From Pseudomonadota bacterium (GTDB lineage: Bacteria; Pseudomonadota; Gammaproteobacteria; Burkholderiales; Burkholderiaceae_C), in contig JAKBCY010000003.1 in assembly GCA_021807445.1 (NCBI GenBank), forward strand, positions 1 through 54,422: 54,422 nucleotides of DNA, read 5' to 3'. The notes under the pieces were generated by a model. It ran no database searches and was not told the origin of the DNA. It saw nothing but the letters and a program-made list of their open reading frames with translations. Positions 17,885 through 28,085 of this stretch are shown piece after piece (position 1 is the first letter of the stretch; every line of letters starts with the position of its first letter). Made by a program: the position numbers and the translations under genes.

Positions 17885-19306
17885 ATGGCAGACCTGATCG
17901 AAAACCACCCAATCGCTGAACTGAAGGTCGGAAACTCGGCATCGCTGACTCGGAACTTCACCGAGGATGAAGTGCAGACCTTTGCGCTGATGTCGGGTGA
18001 TGTGAACCCTTCGCACGTGGATGCAGCATTCGCCGCGAGCGATCCCTTCCACAAAGTGGTGGCGCATGGCATGTGGTCAGCCGCACTGATCTCCAATGTC
18101 CTTGGCACCCAGCTGCCAGGCCCGGGGACGGTGTATCTAAGCCAAGATCTCCGATTTCTCAAGCCGATGTACCTCGGCGACACCGTGCGCGTAACCGTGA
18201 CCGTCACCGCAGTCGACACGACCGCGGGCCGCGCACCTCGCGCCACTTTGCACTGCACCGTGGTCAATCAGCGCAACGAGACAGTTGTCGAGGGGTCCGC
18301 CGACGTGCTTGTACCGACCGAGAAAGTACGCCGCCCGCGTGTGCACCTTCCCAAGCTGGAACTACGCGATCCTGGCGTAAAGCTGCGGGCAATCATTGAA
18401 CAGGCACGCACTAGACTTTCTGGGCGGCCACCCCTCTCCATGGCGGTGGTGCACGCCGTGGACGCCGTCTCTTTGGGTGGGGCGGTGGATGCGGCCAAGG
18501 CGGGATTGATCCGTCCGACTTTCGTCGGCCCGAAGGCCAAAATGTGTGCCGCCGCTGCAGCCGCTGGCATTGATCTCACGGCTTATCCCCTTGTGGCGAC
18601 CGAGCACAGCCATGCCGCGGCTGACAGGGCCGTCGCCATGGCGCGTGCAGGTGAGGTGCAGGCACTGATGAAGGGCTCGCTGCACACGGATGAGCTCATG
18701 CATGCGGTGGTCGATCCACAAACGGGACTGGGTACGGCGCGGCGCGTCAGCCATGTCTTCGTGATTGATGCCGTGGGCCAAGCTCGCTTGCAGCTGCTGA
18801 CCGATGCCGCGGTGAACGTAACGCCGGATCTGGAGGCCAAGCGTGACATTGTCCAGAACGCGATCGATCTGGCGCACGCCCTGGGCATTGCACAGCCCAA
18901 GGTCGCCATTCTCTCGGCTGTGGAAACCGTCACCCCCAAGATTCCGTCCACGATTGATGCAGCCGCTTTGTGCAAGATGGCTGACCGGGGACAGATCACA
19001 GGCGGCCTACTCGACGGCCCGCTCGCCTTCGACAACGCTGTATCCAAGCGCGCCGCAGATACCAAAGGTATCGTCTCGAGAGTTGCCGGTCAGGCTGACA
19101 TTCTTGTAGCGCCGGATCTGGAGGCAGCCAACATGCTTGCGAAACAGCTTGAGTATCTCGCCGAGGCCGAGATCGCTGGCATCGTCCTGGGCACACGCGT
19201 GCCCGTGGTACTCACCAGCCGCGCCGATCTTTCCGACGCGCGTATGGCCTCGTGCGCCTTGGCCGTACTGCTGGATCTGGCAACGCGCACAAAGCCGCAT
19301 GTATGA
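17885..19306 (+). CDS. MaoC-like dehydratase / phosphate acetyl(butyryl)transferase bifunctional protein
   Basis: N-terminal MaoC domain (FALMSGDVNPSHVDAAFAASDPFHKVVAHGMWSAALIS) fused to a PTA_PTB domain (ALMKGSLHTDELMHAVVDPQTGLGTARRVSHVFV...DGPLAFDNAVS). Confidence 0.9.
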   Translation: MADLIENHPIAELKVGNSASLTRNFTEDEVQTFALMSGDVNPSHVDAAFAASDPFHKVVAHGMWSAALISNVLGTQLPGPGTVYLSQDLRFLKPMYLGDTVRVTVTVTAVDTTAGRAPRATLHCTVVNQRNETVVEGSADVLVPTEKVRRPRVHLPKLELRDPGVKLRAIIEQARTRLSGRPPLSMAVVHAVDAVSLGGAVDAAKAGLIRPTFVGPKAKMCAAAAAAGIDLTAYPLVATEHSHAAADRAVAMARAGEVQALMKGSLHTDELMHAVVDPQTGLGTARRVSHVFVIDAVGQARLQLLTDAAVNVTPDLEAKRDIVQNAIDLAHALGIAQPKVAILSAVETVTPKIPSTIDAAALCKMADRGQITGGLLDGPLAFDNAVSKRAADTKGIVSRVAGQADILVAPDLEAANMLAKQLEYLAEAEIAGIVLGTRVPVVLTSRADLSDARMASCALAVLLDLATRTKPHV

Positions 19307-20505
19307 ACGCCTCTCTTCTCAGCCTCAATGCCGGTTCGGCGAGCCTCAAGTTCGCGTTGTTCGATAGCGCCATCGACAGCAACTCTTCGAGTCTTCCGAC
19401 GCCGATTTTGCGTGGTGAGATCGACGCACCAAGCAGCAAACCGACTTTGACCTATACCCATGCGGGCGAACCCTCCCGTACGGAGGCATCCAATGCACCG
19501 CGAGGCGACATTGGCGGCGAAACCACGTGGCTCATCGATTGGCTGACGCGAAATTGCGAAGCGCCGCGCCCCACGCTTGTAGCACATCGCATTGTCCATG
19601 GAGGACTGCACTATAACGAGTGCGTGCGCATCACGCCGGGGGTGTTTGCTGATCTCCAAAGGCTAACAAGCTTGGCGCCACTGCATCAAGGCCCTGGTCT
19701 TGCGGGTGTGCAAGCCGCGCAAGCCAGCCTCCCGGAGGCCATGCAAGTGGCTTGTTTCGATACCGCATTCCATGCAAAGCACACTGATGCCGAGCGGCGT
19801 TATGCGATTCCACGCGCATGGCACGAACGCGGCTATCAGCGCTATGGCTTTCATGGTCTGTCATATGACGCTATTAGCCGCCGTCTACCTGCCGTGCTAG
19901 GAGAGCAGGCGCATGGATCGGTGGTCGTCGCGCATCTTGGCAGTGGCGCAAGTCTCTGTGGCATGCGCGACCTTCAAAGCGTCACGACGACAATGGGTTT
20001 CACTGCGCTTGACGGACTCGTGATGGGCACACGCTGCGGCGCGCTCGACCCGGGCCTTGTCCTGCAGTGGTTTCAGCACGATGGCATGCAATCAGAAGAA
20101 GTCAGCGATTTGCTCTACAAGAAAAGCGGGCTTCTCGGCGTGTCCGAGATCAGCGCGGACACACGCGACCTTCTCGCCAGCAAGGACCCGCGAGCCCAAC
20201 AAGCCCTTGACGTTTTCGTGGCCAGTATCGTGCGCCAAACGGGAGCGATAATTGCCACATTGGGCGGGCTAGACGCGCTGGTGTTCACCGGAGGCATTGG
20301 GACCCATCAACCCATGATCCGAGCCGCCGTGGTGCAAAAACTTGCCTGGCTGGGCTTGGTGACCAACGTCGAGGCAAATGCAAATGGAGATCTGAATATC
20401 GCCTCCAGTTCCAGCCGCATTCCCATCTTTGCGCTGCCGACTGACGAAGAAGCCGTGATGGCAGCGCAGGCGGCGGTCCTGCACACAGCTAGCGCCAAGA
20501 GGTGA
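19303..20505 (+). CDS. ackA: Acetate/propionate (acyl) kinase
   Basis: LLSLNAGSASLKFALFD; HRIVHGGLHY; FDTAFHAKHT; YGFHGLSYDAI; LGSGASLC; MGTRCGALDPGL; ATG overlaps the upstream stop. Confidence 0.93.
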   Translation: MNASLLSLNAGSASLKFALFDSAIDSNSSSLPTPILRGEIDAPSSKPTLTYTHAGEPSRTEASNAPRGDIGGETTWLIDWLTRNCEAPRPTLVAHRIVHGGLHYNECVRITPGVFADLQRLTSLAPLHQGPGLAGVQAAQASLPEAMQVACFDTAFHAKHTDAERRYAIPRAWHERGYQRYGFHGLSYDAISRRLPAVLGEQAHGSVVVAHLGSGASLCGMRDLQSVTTTMGFTALDGLVMGTRCGALDPGLVLQWFQHDGMQSEEVSDLLYKKSGLLGVSEISADTRDLLASKDPRAQQALDVFVASIVRQTGAIIATLGGLDALVFTGGIGTHQPMIRAAVVQKLAWLGLVTNVEANANGDLNIASSSSRIPIFALPTDEEAVMAAQAAVLHTASAKR

Positions 20506-20509
20506 ACTC

Positions 20510-21793
20510 ATGACTGGCCCCCTACCTCCGCTTCTCTTGCAGTTCACGGCAACTGTGGTGCTCAGCTTTGTGCTTGGCCTTGAACTGCACAGCTACCGTC
20601 GTGCACAGGATGAAGGCATCGGCTTCGGCACCACTCGCACGCTTACCCTTATTGGCGCGGCGGGTTTTGTGCTTTGGCTTCTCGACGGTTCCGCACCGCG
20701 TGGGCTTTTTGTGGCGGGCCTGGCGGCGCTGGCGGTCTGGTTGGCGGTGGACTTGGCTCTACACGGCACTGCCGGGGCCGATGGTGGCGGCGCTCTCCTG
20801 CCCTCGGTCATCGCTTTGCTTGCCTTTGCGCTCGGGCCGCTCGTGCTCACGCAACCCGATTGGCTGGTGGCTGCCATATTGATCGTCACTATTTTGATGC
20901 TGGCAGAAAAACCGCTGATCCGTCGCCTGTCCGACGCCATGCCGATGACTGAGGGCGTGACCCTGGTCAAGTTCCTCATCCTCGCTGGGCTAGTTCTCCC
21001 TCTCCTGCCCAACACACCGATTCCAGGTCTCGTCGACATCACGTACGCCAAAATCTGGATGGCTGTCGTCTTGATTTCCACCATTTCTTATGCGGGCTAC
21101 TTGGCGCACACCTACGTGTTTCCCAACGCCGGCACCTTGCTCACGGGCGTCCTCGGCGGGGTATATTCCAGCACAGCGGCCACTGTCGTGCTTGCGCGGC
21201 AAGCACGACTCGACATGCGCATTGCTTCACAAGCGCCTGCCGCAATCGTTTTGGCAACAGCAATGATGTATGTCAGACTGTGGATCGTGATCCTTGCCCT
21301 GGGTCACTGGCCAGCGGCACTGCATCTTGCGTTACCGTTCACGCTCCTGCTCGCTGGCTCGCTCGGCCTAACTTGGCTTCTCTGGCAACGCGGCAACCGA
21401 GAGGCGCCGCAAGCGCCCGGTGCCACACTCGGAATGCGCCACGCCAATCCACTTGACTTGCCCGTTGCTTTTCTATTTGCTGGACTTTTCGTGGCATTCG
21501 CTGCCATCACGAACTTCGTCACCCAGCATTTCGGAGCGACAGGCCTGCACGTGCTGAGCTTCCTTGTCGGCTTTACCGACATTGATCCATTCGTGCTTTC
21601 ACTTTTGGCCGGACACTTTCAGGTGAGCGACGCAGCCGTGATCACGGCCGTGCTCATTTCAACCGGCAGCAACAATCTTCTTAAAGCTGCCTATGCGATG
21701 GGACTATCCAGACAAAGAACCATGCTGCCAGCAGCGGCTTGGCTTGCATTTACCCTGCTGCTGTCTCTGGGCTGGGCGGCATGGGTGACATAA
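20510..21793 (+). CDS. MgtC/DUF4010-family membrane protein
   Basis: FVLGLELHSYRRAQDEGIGFGTTRTLTLIGAAGFVLWLLDG N-terminus and ITAVLISTGSNNLLKAAYAMGLS C-terminus. Confidence 0.75.
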   Translation: MTGPLPPLLLQFTATVVLSFVLGLELHSYRRAQDEGIGFGTTRTLTLIGAAGFVLWLLDGSAPRGLFVAGLAALAVWLAVDLALHGTAGADGGGALLPSVIALLAFALGPLVLTQPDWLVAAILIVTILMLAEKPLIRRLSDAMPMTEGVTLVKFLILAGLVLPLLPNTPIPGLVDITYAKIWMAVVLISTISYAGYLAHTYVFPNAGTLLTGVLGGVYSSTAATVVLARQARLDMRIASQAPAAIVLATAMMYVRLWIVILALGHWPAALHLALPFTLLLAGSLGLTWLLWQRGNREAPQAPGATLGMRHANPLDLPVAFLFAGLFVAFAAITNFVTQHFGATGLHVLSFLVGFTDIDPFVLSLLAGHFQVSDAAVITAVLISTGSNNLLKAAYAMGLSRQRTMLPAAAWLAFTLLLSLGWAAWVT

Positions 21794-24177
21794 ACCTTAC
21801 TGCCAAACACTCGCATATGCACCCCGCCACCTTTGTTGCCGAAACTGCGACTACCGATCATGCTCGGGGCCTGACCAGAGATGAGGTGAGTCAGCGCCTG
21901 GCGCAATCGGGGCCGAACGCCATCCCGGATGAGACGGTCGCCGCCTGGCGCCAATTTTTGGACAAATTCTGGGCGCCGGTGCCGTGGATGCTTGAAGCCG
22001 TGATCGTGTTACAGATCATGCTGGGGCGTGCCCCGGAGGCAATCGTGATCGCCGCGTTGTTGCTGTTCAACGCGGTGGTCGCCTTCGCGCAGGAGCAGCG
22101 CGCCAAGGACGCGCTGGCCTTGCTGCGCAAGCAACTGCACGTCAACGCCCGCGTCCTGCGCGACGGGGCTTGGTGCACGGTCCCCGCCGAGCAGTTGGTG
22201 CCGGGCGACGTGGTGCACGTGCGAGCTGGTGACTTGGTTCCGGCCGATCTGCAATTATTCGAAGGCGATGTCGCGCTCGACCAGGCTGCACTAACCGGCG
22301 AATCACTTCCAGTAGACGCAGGCGCTGGAAAATCCGCTTATACCGGCTCCATCGTGCGTCAAGGGGAGGCCAGCGGTATCGTCACGGGCACCGGCGCACA
22401 CACCTTCTTCGGCCGAACGGCGGAACTCGTCCGCACGTCAAACGCGCCCAGCCATATGCAACGCACCATTTTCGGGATCGTTGAACGACTCGTGATGTTC
22501 GATGCGGTTCTGGTCGCGTTTGTTGTGGTCTATGCCCTGTTGCACCACATGCCCATGCTTGATACCGCAGTGTTCGCGCTCATGCTGCTGGTGGCGTCCG
22601 TCCCGGTAGCCCTGCCGGCCACCTACACGCTAGCCACAGCGATCAGTAGCATGCAGCTCGCGCATCAAGGCGTCCTGGTTACGCGGCTTCCGGCAGTGGA
22701 AGAGGCTGCTGCAATGGACACGCTGGTGTCGGACAAGACCGGGACACTGACGCAAAACACACTCACGCTAGAGGCTGCGATGCCCTTGGCAGCGGACACA
22801 GACGCTGACCGTGTGCTGTACGCAGCGGCGCTAGCGAGCGACGACGCCACACAGGATCCATTGGATCTTGCCATTCTCGGCCCTGCCCGCAAACAAGGAC
22901 TTCTACAGAGCGCGCCACCACGTCAGGCTTTTCACCCATTCGACCCCGCCACCCGCCGCAGCGAGGGCGTATACATCGCCGACGGCAAACCTTGGCATGC
23001 GCTAAAGGGGGCAGCCAGTGTAATCGGACCCCTTTGCCGGCTCGATCGCGCGCAACAGGATGCGCTCGACGCCGCAGAACGACAGCTTGCCGCCAGTGGC
23101 GCGCGCGTGCTTGCGGTGGCGGCTGGTGGTGAAGATGCCTTTCAGCTCCTCGGCGTCGTCGGCTTGTCGGACCCGCCGCGTCCGGACGCCGCCAATCTGA
23201 TCGCGCAGCTCGCGCTACTCGGCGTGCGCGTACGCATGGCCACAGGCGACGCACTGGAAACTGCGCGCGCCATCGGCACCGCGCTGGGCCTCGGCACGCG
23301 CGTATGCGAAGCACGAGGTGACGCCCTGCGCAACCCTGAAAACTGTGACTTGTTTGCCCGCGTGCTGCCAGAGGACAAGCATGCGATCGTGCAAGCGCTG
23401 CAACGCACTGGCCACGTCACCGGCATGACTGGCGACGGCGTGAACGACGCTCCGGCACTACGTCAGGCAGAACTTGGCGTGGCCGTGGCAAGCGCCACCG
23501 ATGTGGCAAAAGCTGCTGCCGGAGTGGTCCTCACCGATCCGGGCCTATCGGGTGTTCTCACCGTGGTGCGCACAGGGCGCGAGGTGCATCGACGCATGCT
23601 CACCTACACGTTGAACAAGACGCTCAAGACGTTCGAAATCGTTGTTTTCCTCACTCTGGGCTTGTGGCTCACAGGACGCTTCGTCATGTCGTCGACGCTG
23701 ATCGTACTGCTGCTGTTTACCAACGATTTCGTCACCATGACAATCGCCACCGATCACGTGCAACCCGCGCCGCGCCCTCAGCGCTGGCAGGTACGAAAGC
23801 TCGTCGGCGCCGCCCTCGTATTTGCGGCGCTGTCGCTTGCATTCTCGTTTTCGTTCTACTGGTGGGCACGTGCCAGCCAAGGCCTTTCCGCGCCGCAGTT
23901 GCAGACCGTCGTTTTCCTGATCCTGGTCTTCACCACTCAAGCAAGTATCTACGTGCTTCGCAGCGACGGTCGGCTGTGGTCGTTACCGCCCAGTCGTTGG
24001 ATGCTACTCGCAAGCCTTGGTGACGTATTCGTGGTGAGCCTTTTGGCCAGCTTCGGCGTCTTGATGGCCGCACTGCCCTGGGGACTAATCGCCAGACTCA
24101 TCGCATGCGTCGTGGTATTCGCACTTGCCCTTGATCAGACCAAGCGCATCGTGTTCAACCGCTTTGCCATCGTCTGA
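21781..24177 (+). CDS. Plasma-membrane (PMA-type, P3A) proton-efflux P-type ATPase
   Basis: DQAALTGESLPVDAGAGKSAYTGSIVRQGEA, VSDKTGTLTQNTL, MTGDGVNDAPALRQAELGVAVASATDVAKAAAGVVLTDPGL. Confidence 0.88.
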   Translation: MGDINLTAKHSHMHPATFVAETATTDHARGLTRDEVSQRLAQSGPNAIPDETVAAWRQFLDKFWAPVPWMLEAVIVLQIMLGRAPEAIVIAALLLFNAVVAFAQEQRAKDALALLRKQLHVNARVLRDGAWCTVPAEQLVPGDVVHVRAGDLVPADLQLFEGDVALDQAALTGESLPVDAGAGKSAYTGSIVRQGEASGIVTGTGAHTFFGRTAELVRTSNAPSHMQRTIFGIVERLVMFDAVLVAFVVVYALLHHMPMLDTAVFALMLLVASVPVALPATYTLATAISSMQLAHQGVLVTRLPAVEEAAAMDTLVSDKTGTLTQNTLTLEAAMPLAADTDADRVLYAAALASDDATQDPLDLAILGPARKQGLLQSAPPRQAFHPFDPATRRSEGVYIADGKPWHALKGAASVIGPLCRLDRAQQDALDAAERQLAASGARVLAVAAGGEDAFQLLGVVGLSDPPRPDAANLIAQLALLGVRVRMATGDALETARAIGTALGLGTRVCEARGDALRNPENCDLFARVLPEDKHAIVQALQRTGHVTGMTGDGVNDAPALRQAELGVAVASATDVAKAAAGVVLTDPGLSGVLTVVRTGREVHRRMLTYTLNKTLKTFEIVVFLTLGLWLTGRFVMSSTLIVLLLFTNDFVTMTIATDHVQPAPRPQRWQVRKLVGAALVFAALSLAFSFSFYWWARASQGLSAPQLQTVVFLILVFTTQASIYVLRSDGRLWSLPPSRWMLLASLGDVFVVSLLASFGVLMAALPWGLIARLIACVVVFALALDQTKRIVFNRFAIV

Positions 24178-24196
24178 TGGCTGGAGAATCCGCGAT

Positions 24197-25321
24197 ATGA
24201 CCGGGGCAGCCAAGCAGCCATCGAAGCTTCCGAACGTCAACGTGCCCATTTTCTGGCCGGCGCAACTAGCCGCCAATATGGCTGACGAGGGTTTGGATCT
24301 TTTCGCCCGCAATGTTAAGTTCCTCACTGAGGAGTCGCGCCTGCACGGTGGCCTAAAGCCACGTTTGGCCACCGCGCATATCGAGCGTCTCAAGCTGCGC
24401 ACGCTGACACTGTGCGACTATTCAGCGCCGAATGCCAAGGGCACTCCGACCCTGGTCGTTGCCCCGTACGCCGGGCACACCTCGATGATCGCCGATTACC
24501 ACGAGGGCCAGAGCCTGATGCAGACCCTGCGTCGCGCGAGCGTCGAGCTTTTGTTCCTTACCGACTGGCATAGCGCTACGCCGGATATGAAAGACCTGGA
24601 AGTTGATCAATACTTGGCCGAGCTTTTGGCCTGCATCGACGACCTAGGCGGTCGCGTCAACTTGGTCGGCCTGTGTCAAGGCGGGTGGACCGCGGCGATG
24701 CTGGCAGCGCGCTTTCCCGAGCGGGTTGCCAGCCTGGTGCTAGCCGGCTCCCCGATTGACACCCACGCAGGCAATGGCCCGCTGGTGAAAATGGTCAAGG
24801 CCAGTCCGATGAGCTTTTACGAAGACTTGGTGTCCTCTGGCGGCGGGTTGATGCTCGGCAAATACATGCTCGCTGGATGGAAGAACATGCACCCCGAGCA
24901 GCACTACGTGCAAGAGCACATCGACTTGTACGAGCACATCGACGACCCGGTCTGGCTGTCCAAGACAGAGGCGTTTGAACGCTGGTACGAGAATCCGCTT
25001 GACCTCCCAGGGCGATGGTACCTGCAGGTGATCGATCAACTATTCAAGCGCAATTTTCTGGCCAAAGGCAAGTACGTCGCGCTCGGCCGCATATTAAGCC
25101 TTAAAGCCGTGACCTGCCCTCTCTATCTTCTCGCTGGCGAAAGCGATGACATTACCAATCACAAGCAGGTTTTCGCCGCTGAGGCACTTTGCGGCACACC
25201 CAAGGTCGACACCAAAAAGCGCATGGTTCCGGGAGGGCACGTCGGCCTGTTCATGGGCTCGCGCACACTTAGGGAAGCCTGGCCCGAAATTGGCGGCTGG
25301 ATTGTGGCTCAAGGGCGTTGA
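24197..25321 (+). CDS. PhaC/PhaZ-like alpha/beta hydrolase with Cys nucleophile
   Basis: VNLVGLCQGGWTAAML, LAGESDDITNHKQVF, VPGGHVGLFMGS (Cys-Asp-His triad arrangement as in PHA synthases). Confidence 0.75.
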   Translation: MTGAAKQPSKLPNVNVPIFWPAQLAANMADEGLDLFARNVKFLTEESRLHGGLKPRLATAHIERLKLRTLTLCDYSAPNAKGTPTLVVAPYAGHTSMIADYHEGQSLMQTLRRASVELLFLTDWHSATPDMKDLEVDQYLAELLACIDDLGGRVNLVGLCQGGWTAAMLAARFPERVASLVLAGSPIDTHAGNGPLVKMVKASPMSFYEDLVSSGGGLMLGKYMLAGWKNMHPEQHYVQEHIDLYEHIDDPVWLSKTEAFERWYENPLDLPGRWYLQVIDQLFKRNFLAKGKYVALGRILSLKAVTCPLYLLAGESDDITNHKQVFAAEALCGTPKVDTKKRMVPGGHVGLFMGSRTLREAWPEIGGWIVAQGR

Positions 25322-25846
25322 TCCGGCGGGCTGGGCATTGAGTGCACGGTGCGCCTTGCTGCGTGATGCCCTCAAACGCTCGGAATCGCTCCCCACAATG
25401 TCCCCAGAGTGAAAGCGGGCAAAGCTTCGCTCCCTTTATCGGCCATCGCAGCCACTCCGAGCAACACACACAAACTTCAGCGCCGCGTGCCATCTTTGAG
25501 CTTCAGCATTGCTCAGCCTGTGGCCCGCAAAGCGCGACGGATGAGGTGACTGTTGCGAATTCCATCCACGGTTTTGCGGTCAAACATTCCCCGTCCAAAT
25601 GCGCCTGCATCGCCCTTGCCGACGCCTTCGGCCCATCCTCGTTCAGACATCATTCGGCGATCATTCGAGCGGTGGCTCCAGACTAAACCTGACGCGTTTG
25701 GCTACGCCGAACAGCGCTAGAAAAGCTCCTGCGAGCCAGACCAGCCGGCGCAAAGCCAGAACTAGCAGGGCCAATATCCCCGCAGACGCCCTGCCCCTCC
25801 CCACTCACGCATCGTGTCCAGGCCGGACGGCCACCGCAGAGCCGGT

Positions 25847-26956
25847 TCAGGCCATGCGGTGTCGGAAGAGCCATGCGGCAGCGGCCATGCTGGCCAAGCC
25901 AATCAGCGCCAGCGGCGCGTACTGCGGCAATAGCATGTGCACGCTTTCGCCTTGCAGGAACACACCGCGCACGATGACGAGGAAATAGCGCATGGGGTTG
26001 AAATAGGTCAACAGCTGCACCGCTTCGGGCATGTTGGCAATCGGGGTAGCAAATCCTGAAAGAATGACCGACGGCACCAAAAACATGAATACGCCGAGAA
26101 GACCCTGCTGCTGCGTGACAGCCAGAGCGGAAATCATCAACCCGATTCCGATGGCGGCCAGCAAAAAGAAAAACAGTCCCAAAGCCAGTGCAGCGATGCT
26201 GCCGACAAAAGGCACCTTGAACCACAATACGGCCATCAGCGCAATGAAGCTACCCTCCAGTCCACCGATGACGAACCCTGGAACTGCTTTGCCAACCAGA
26301 ATCTCGAACGGCCCCATTGGTGTCACCAACAGTTGATCGAAGGTACCCATCTCGCGCTCCCGCGCAACCGAGAGCCCCGTGACCAGAAGCGTCACCACCA
26401 ATGTAAGCAGCGCAACGATGCCCGGCACGATAAACCAGCGCGACAGAAGGTTTGGGTTAAACCACGCGCGGATGTCGAGCTTCGCCGGCAGTCCCGGTTC
26501 ACCATGCGCGCCAGCCCACTGCTGGTTAAATTCCCAGAGCACGCCGCCGACATCATTGAGGGCCAGCGATGCCGTGTTCGAATCGCGTCCATCAATGATG
26601 ATCTGAAGCTGGGCCTGCTTTCCCGTAAGCAACTCCCGCGTGAAATGCTGCGGTACGTGTAACACGAGAAGCGCCTTCTTGGCGTCGATCAGCTGGGCAA
26701 TCTGCGATTGGCGATTTATCGTAGCAACCTGCTCGAAGGTCCTGGAGCCAGCAAAGCGCGATAGCAACTCGCGTGCTGCGTAGCCCGCGTCCTCGTTATA
26801 GACGGCGTAGGGTATGTGGTTAAGATCAAAGCTCGCGGCGTAGCCGAACACCATCAGCTGAATCAGCGGAGGCACGATGAGAACCGTTCGGCTGGCCGCA
26901 TCGCGTAGCACGGCGAGCAACTCCTTGGCGATCAATGCGAGGATGCGTGCCCACAT
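25847..26956 (-). CDS. ABC-2 type permease (exporter 1)
   Basis: MWARILALIAKELLAVLRDAASRTVLIVPPLIQLMVFGYAAS..., VAREREMGTFDQLLVTPMGPFEILVGKAVPGF. Confidence 0.9.
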   Translation of the reverse strand: MWARILALIAKELLAVLRDAASRTVLIVPPLIQLMVFGYAASFDLNHIPYAVYNEDAGYAARELLSRFAGSRTFEQVATINRQSQIAQLIDAKKALLVLHVPQHFTRELLTGKQAQLQIIIDGRDSNTASLALNDVGGVLWEFNQQWAGAHGEPGLPAKLDIRAWFNPNLLSRWFIVPGIVALLTLVVTLLVTGLSVAREREMGTFDQLLVTPMGPFEILVGKAVPGFVIGGLEGSFIALMAVLWFKVPFVGSIAALALGLFFFLLAAIGIGLMISALAVTQQQGLLGVFMFLVPSVILSGFATPIANMPEAVQLLTYFNPMRYFLVIVRGVFLQGESVHMLLPQYAPLALIGLASMAAAAWLFRHRMA

Positions 26957-26969
26957 GGTTCCCGCCGGC

Positions 26970-28085
26970 TCAGTCCAGGCGCTTGCGCGAATTGCGTCGC
27001 GCGATGCTGAAGAAGATCAGCGCCATTAGTGCCAACGCCGCGCTGTTCGCGAGCACAACCGGCCAGACGTTTCCCGCTAGGAACAACGTCTGCAAAATGG
27101 CCACGTAGTAGCGCGCGGCCACAACGTGGGTGAGAAGCCGCACAACCTCCGGCATTGATCCGATGTCGAAAATGAATCCAGAGAGCAAGAAAGCCGGAAG
27201 AAAGGTCACGATCACCGCAAGCTGCGCAGCGACGAACTGGTTCTTGGCGAGCGTTGAGATCAAAAGGCCCATGCCGAGAGCTACGAGGAGGAAAAGCGCC
27301 GAGCATGCGACCAACAGCCAAAAGCTTCCCACTAGCGGCACCTCGAACAGCCACACCGCCATCGCCACCGACAGCAGCATACCCCCCATACCCAAGACGA
27401 AATAAGGCACGAGCTTGCCAAGCAAGATCTCGCCAATCGTCACTGGACTCGCCATTAGCGCCTCCATGGTGCCGCGCTCCCATTCGCGCGCGATGACCAG
27501 CGCCGTAAGCAACGCGCCAATCAAGGTCATAATCACCGCAATCAGTCCAGGAACGAGAAAGTCTCGACTGCGCACGGCTGGATTGAACCAGATACGGTCG
27601 TTGGCGAGAACCGGGACCGTCAGTGGCCTGCCGGCCGTGTCTGCTTGCCGCTGCAGCCAGTTCTGCCACATACCCTGGAGATAGCCCTCGAGGATGCGCG
27701 CGTTGTTCGCGTTGACCCCATTCACCCAAACTCCCACCAGTGCGCTGCGACCCGACAACAGGCGGCGGCTGAAATCCGCGCGTAGCCACACGATACCGTT
27801 CACGGCACCTTCCATGAGCGCCCGCCGCGCTTCGGTAACGGTGGCGTAACGTCGCGGTGCGAAATAGTCGGACTGCACAAGCCCGCCAACGAAGCTCGCT
27901 GTTTGCGCCGTCGGCTGTTCGACCACCACAGCCAATGGCACCCGGCGGGCGTCCAGCGACACTCCATAGCCAAATAGCAAAAGCAGAAACACCGGAAGCA
28001 CGAAAGCGATGGCAATCGCCGATGGATCGCGCACGATCTGCAAAAATTCCTTGCGGATCAGCCCGCGCAAGCGCAGCCAGTTCAC
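26970..28085 (-). CDS. ABC-2 type permease (exporter 1), GTG start overlapping the upstream stop
   Basis: VNWLRLRGLIRKEFLQIVRDPSAIAIAFVLPVFLLLLFGYGVS..., IAREWERGTMEALMASPVTIGEILLGKLVPYF. Confidence 0.88.
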   Translation of the reverse strand: MNWLRLRGLIRKEFLQIVRDPSAIAIAFVLPVFLLLLFGYGVSLDARRVPLAVVVEQPTAQTASFVGGLVQSDYFAPRRYATVTEARRALMEGAVNGIVWLRADFSRRLLSGRSALVGVWVNGVNANNARILEGYLQGMWQNWLQRQADTAGRPLTVPVLANDRIWFNPAVRSRDFLVPGLIAVIMTLIGALLTALVIAREWERGTMEALMASPVTIGEILLGKLVPYFVLGMGGMLLSVAMAVWLFEVPLVGSFWLLVACSALFLLVALGMGLLISTLAKNQFVAAQLAVIVTFLPAFLLSGFIFDIGSMPEVVRLLTHVVAARYYVAILQTLFLAGNVWPVVLANSAALALMALIFFSIARRNSRKRLD

